Positions 19,701 to 20,978 of a stretch of DNA of 20,978 bases are shown in pieces. The stretch's first letter is position 1, and every line of letters begins with the position of its first letter. A model generated the notes under the pieces. That model saw only the letters and a program-made list of their open reading frames with translations, did no database searches and was not told the origin of the DNA. The stretch spans positions 1 to 20,978 of the forward strand of contig MNCI01022364.1 of NCBI GenBank assembly GCA_015680685.1, written 5' to 3'. Both the position numbers and the translations under genes were made by a program. Source of the stretch: Gnetum montanum (Eukaryota > Streptophyta > Gnetopsida > Gnetales > Gnetaceae).

Positions 19701-20934
19701 TTAGCATGGATGGCCATCTCCCCAATGATTGAGTTGAAAAAAGGAGACATGGAATATAGAGCATGATTTTCCATTTGATGATGTATTAGTTGTACTAGCT
19801 TGTCTTGGATCTAAAAAAGGTTTCACTTGTTGGATGTTGACCAACTTCTTTCTATGTGGGCTCTCAAGTTTGTAGATTAACATGATCCCAAAGGGAAAGG
19901 TTTCATCAATTATATAAGGTTCCTCCCACAATTTTTGGATCTTTTTTTTCTAGGGCATGTGTGTGGGGTTCTAGTAAAGAACCTTATCTCCAAGTTGAAA
20001 TTTTACTTTTTGGATTCTAAAGTCATGGTGCTTCCTGTTATATGCCTTCTGCAATTTGTTCAAAGATAAGAAAACTAATTAGTTTTCATCTAGCACATTT
20101 AGGTTGATTAATCTTTCTCTTTATGCTAGGCTTAGGTCAAGGTCCAACTCATAGGCTATTGAAAGTGTATGGAGCTTAGATTGGACTAAAAGTATTGGAA
20201 GTTTTCTGTACATCATCTCATAGGGAGAGTAGCCTATGGGGAGTTTCCACATGGAGTGGTAGGCCTAGAGTGCATCATTAAGTTTTATGCTCTAGTCTCT
20301 TCTATATTTTCTTATAGTCCTTGTTAGGATTTTTATGATCTCCTTATTGGTAACTTTTAATTGACCATTGGCCTAGGGGTGATAGGGTGTTATTAATTTA
20401 TGTTCAACTCCCAAGCATTACATCAACTTTCAAAATGTGGCACTTGTAAAATGGGTTCCATTGTTAAAAATCAATGCATGTAGAACACCAAACCTATTTA
20501 CAATATGTTTTTATACAAATCAAGTAGCAATGGATGATGTACAATCAGTTATGGCTACTGCTTCTACCCATTTGATGTAGTAGTCAACTACTACGATGAT
20601 GTATGCCTTTTCATTGGACATGGGTGTGATGGGACCCATGAAATCTATGCTCCATATGTAAAAGAGATCTAGTGGTTGAATCCACTATTGAGGATCCTCC
20701 ATTCATGCAATTATCCCACCATCTTGTTGACAGTGTTCACAGGATTGGACAAACTAGTGGGCATCCTTGAAGATTATAGGCCAATAGTATTCTGCCATTA
20801 GGATTTTTATGATTATGCATCTTCTAGCATAGTGGCCTCTACAAGGGCCTTCATGATCATCCTAAAGAATGTGTACTTGATCTAAATTAGGGACACACCA
20901 ATGAACTAGGCCATCGACACACCCCTTATAANAA
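19701..20934 (-). pseudogene. int: Athila/Tat-like integrase, many stops
   Basis: One frame can be read from 20934 to 19701 with about 15 stop codons and no frameshift. In order: the zinc-binding HHCC region (HEGPCRGHYA, YYWPIIFKDAH, CEHCQQ); the catalytic core, with IWSIDFMGP (Asp codon 20645-20643), FNNGTHFTS (first Asn codon 20465-20463, in place of the second Asp) and NGQLKVTNK (Lys codon 20357-20355, in place of Glu); then KLPIGYSPYEMMY; then the C-terminal GPY/F-like region at 19931 onwards (LWEEPYIIDETFPFG, VNIQQVKPF). Exactly 35 codons separate the second and third catalytic positions, as in D,D(35)E integrases, so the alignment is secure although two of the three residues are lost. 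The C-terminal part fits Athila/Tat elements. The 5' end is cut by the window edge. Confidence 0.85.
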
Positions 20935-20978
20935 TGGCCTAGTTCATTGGTGTGTCCCTAATTTAGATCAAGTACACA
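20870..20978. repeat. Perfect 45-bp inverted repeat around an N
   Basis: The left arm 20870-20914 is exactly complementary to the right arm 20934-20978, with a 19-base spacer that includes the only N (20932). The window ends with the right arm, so the repeat may be longer. The left arm belongs to the integrase frame; the right arm is a mirror copy of it. Confidence 0.9.

Larger units (their letters stand above)
13912..20978 (-). mobile_element. Copy B: 3' part of an Athila-like Ty3/gypsy element
   Basis: On the minus strand the order is integrase (20934-19701), spacer, TATA promoter (18140), leader exon, intron (17981-17663), coiled-coil ORF (17662-14816), polypurine tract (about 14602-14593) and LTR (14592 to about 13912). 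The part from 18790 down is homologous to copy A. The integrase is joined to the rest by orientation, order and lack of an intervening LTR; no second copy in the window confirms the link. Protease, RT and the 5' LTR would lie beyond 20978. Confidence 0.65.

Noticed and set aside
1-20978. CRISPR arrays, bacterial operons, tRNA or rRNA genes
   Set aside because: No regularly spaced direct repeats, no ribosome-binding sites with dense genes, and no tRNA- or rRNA-like sequence was found; introns and LTR elements show a nuclear plant context.

Overview
This is a eukaryotic, almost certainly plant, window with no intact protein gene. It is AT-rich, poor in CpG, and packed with decayed Ty3/gypsy LTR retrotransposon fragments. 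GT-AG introns that keep reading frame, TATA boxes, AATAAA signals and Athila-like and Ogre/Tat-like polyprotein motifs point to a seed plant. The density of old elements and the heavy C-to-T decay suit a large genome such as a gymnosperm, but the species is inference.

Layout. (1) 1-4522, plus strand: copy A, the 3' part of an Athila-like element, with spacer, internal TATA promoter, 5'UTR intron (802-1091), a large ORF with a globular N-terminal half and coiled-coil C-terminal half (1092-3627), polypurine tract and 3' LTR (3857 to about 4522). (2) About 4720-6278, plus: a different broken ORF with three introns whose flanking exons join in frame; no known family recognised. (3) 6279-7020: AT-rich DNA with a microsatellite, a short triplicated motif and a stem-loop beside a splice donor. 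(4) 10447-7021, minus: gag-protease of an Ogre/Tat-like element, ending at a GTAAGT donor where Ogre elements carry their intron; no RT follows. (5) About 12705-10448, minus: the probable LTR and leader of that element, with an approximately 21-bp degenerate tandem array and three copies of a TTACTA-type hairpin. (6) 13905-12727, minus: an Athila-like protease plus the first residues of RT, cut off. (7) 20978-13912, minus: copy B, the 3' part of a second Athila-like element, with integrase (20934-19701), spacer, internal promoter, intron (17981-17663), the same ORF as copy A (17662-14816), polypurine tract and LTR (14592 to about 13912).

How the parts fit. Copies A and B are inverted relative to each other and clearly diverged. 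Copy B supplies the order integrase - second promoter - spliced leader - coiled-coil ORF - PPT - LTR, so the ORF sits where Athila-group elements carry their env-like gene, but it is a coiled-coil protein with its own promoter. Decay is mostly by in-frame stops made from CAG, CAA, TGG and CGA rather than by indels, as expected from deamination of methylated cytosine. The window ends in a perfect 45-bp inverted repeat around an N, which is probably an assembly artefact.
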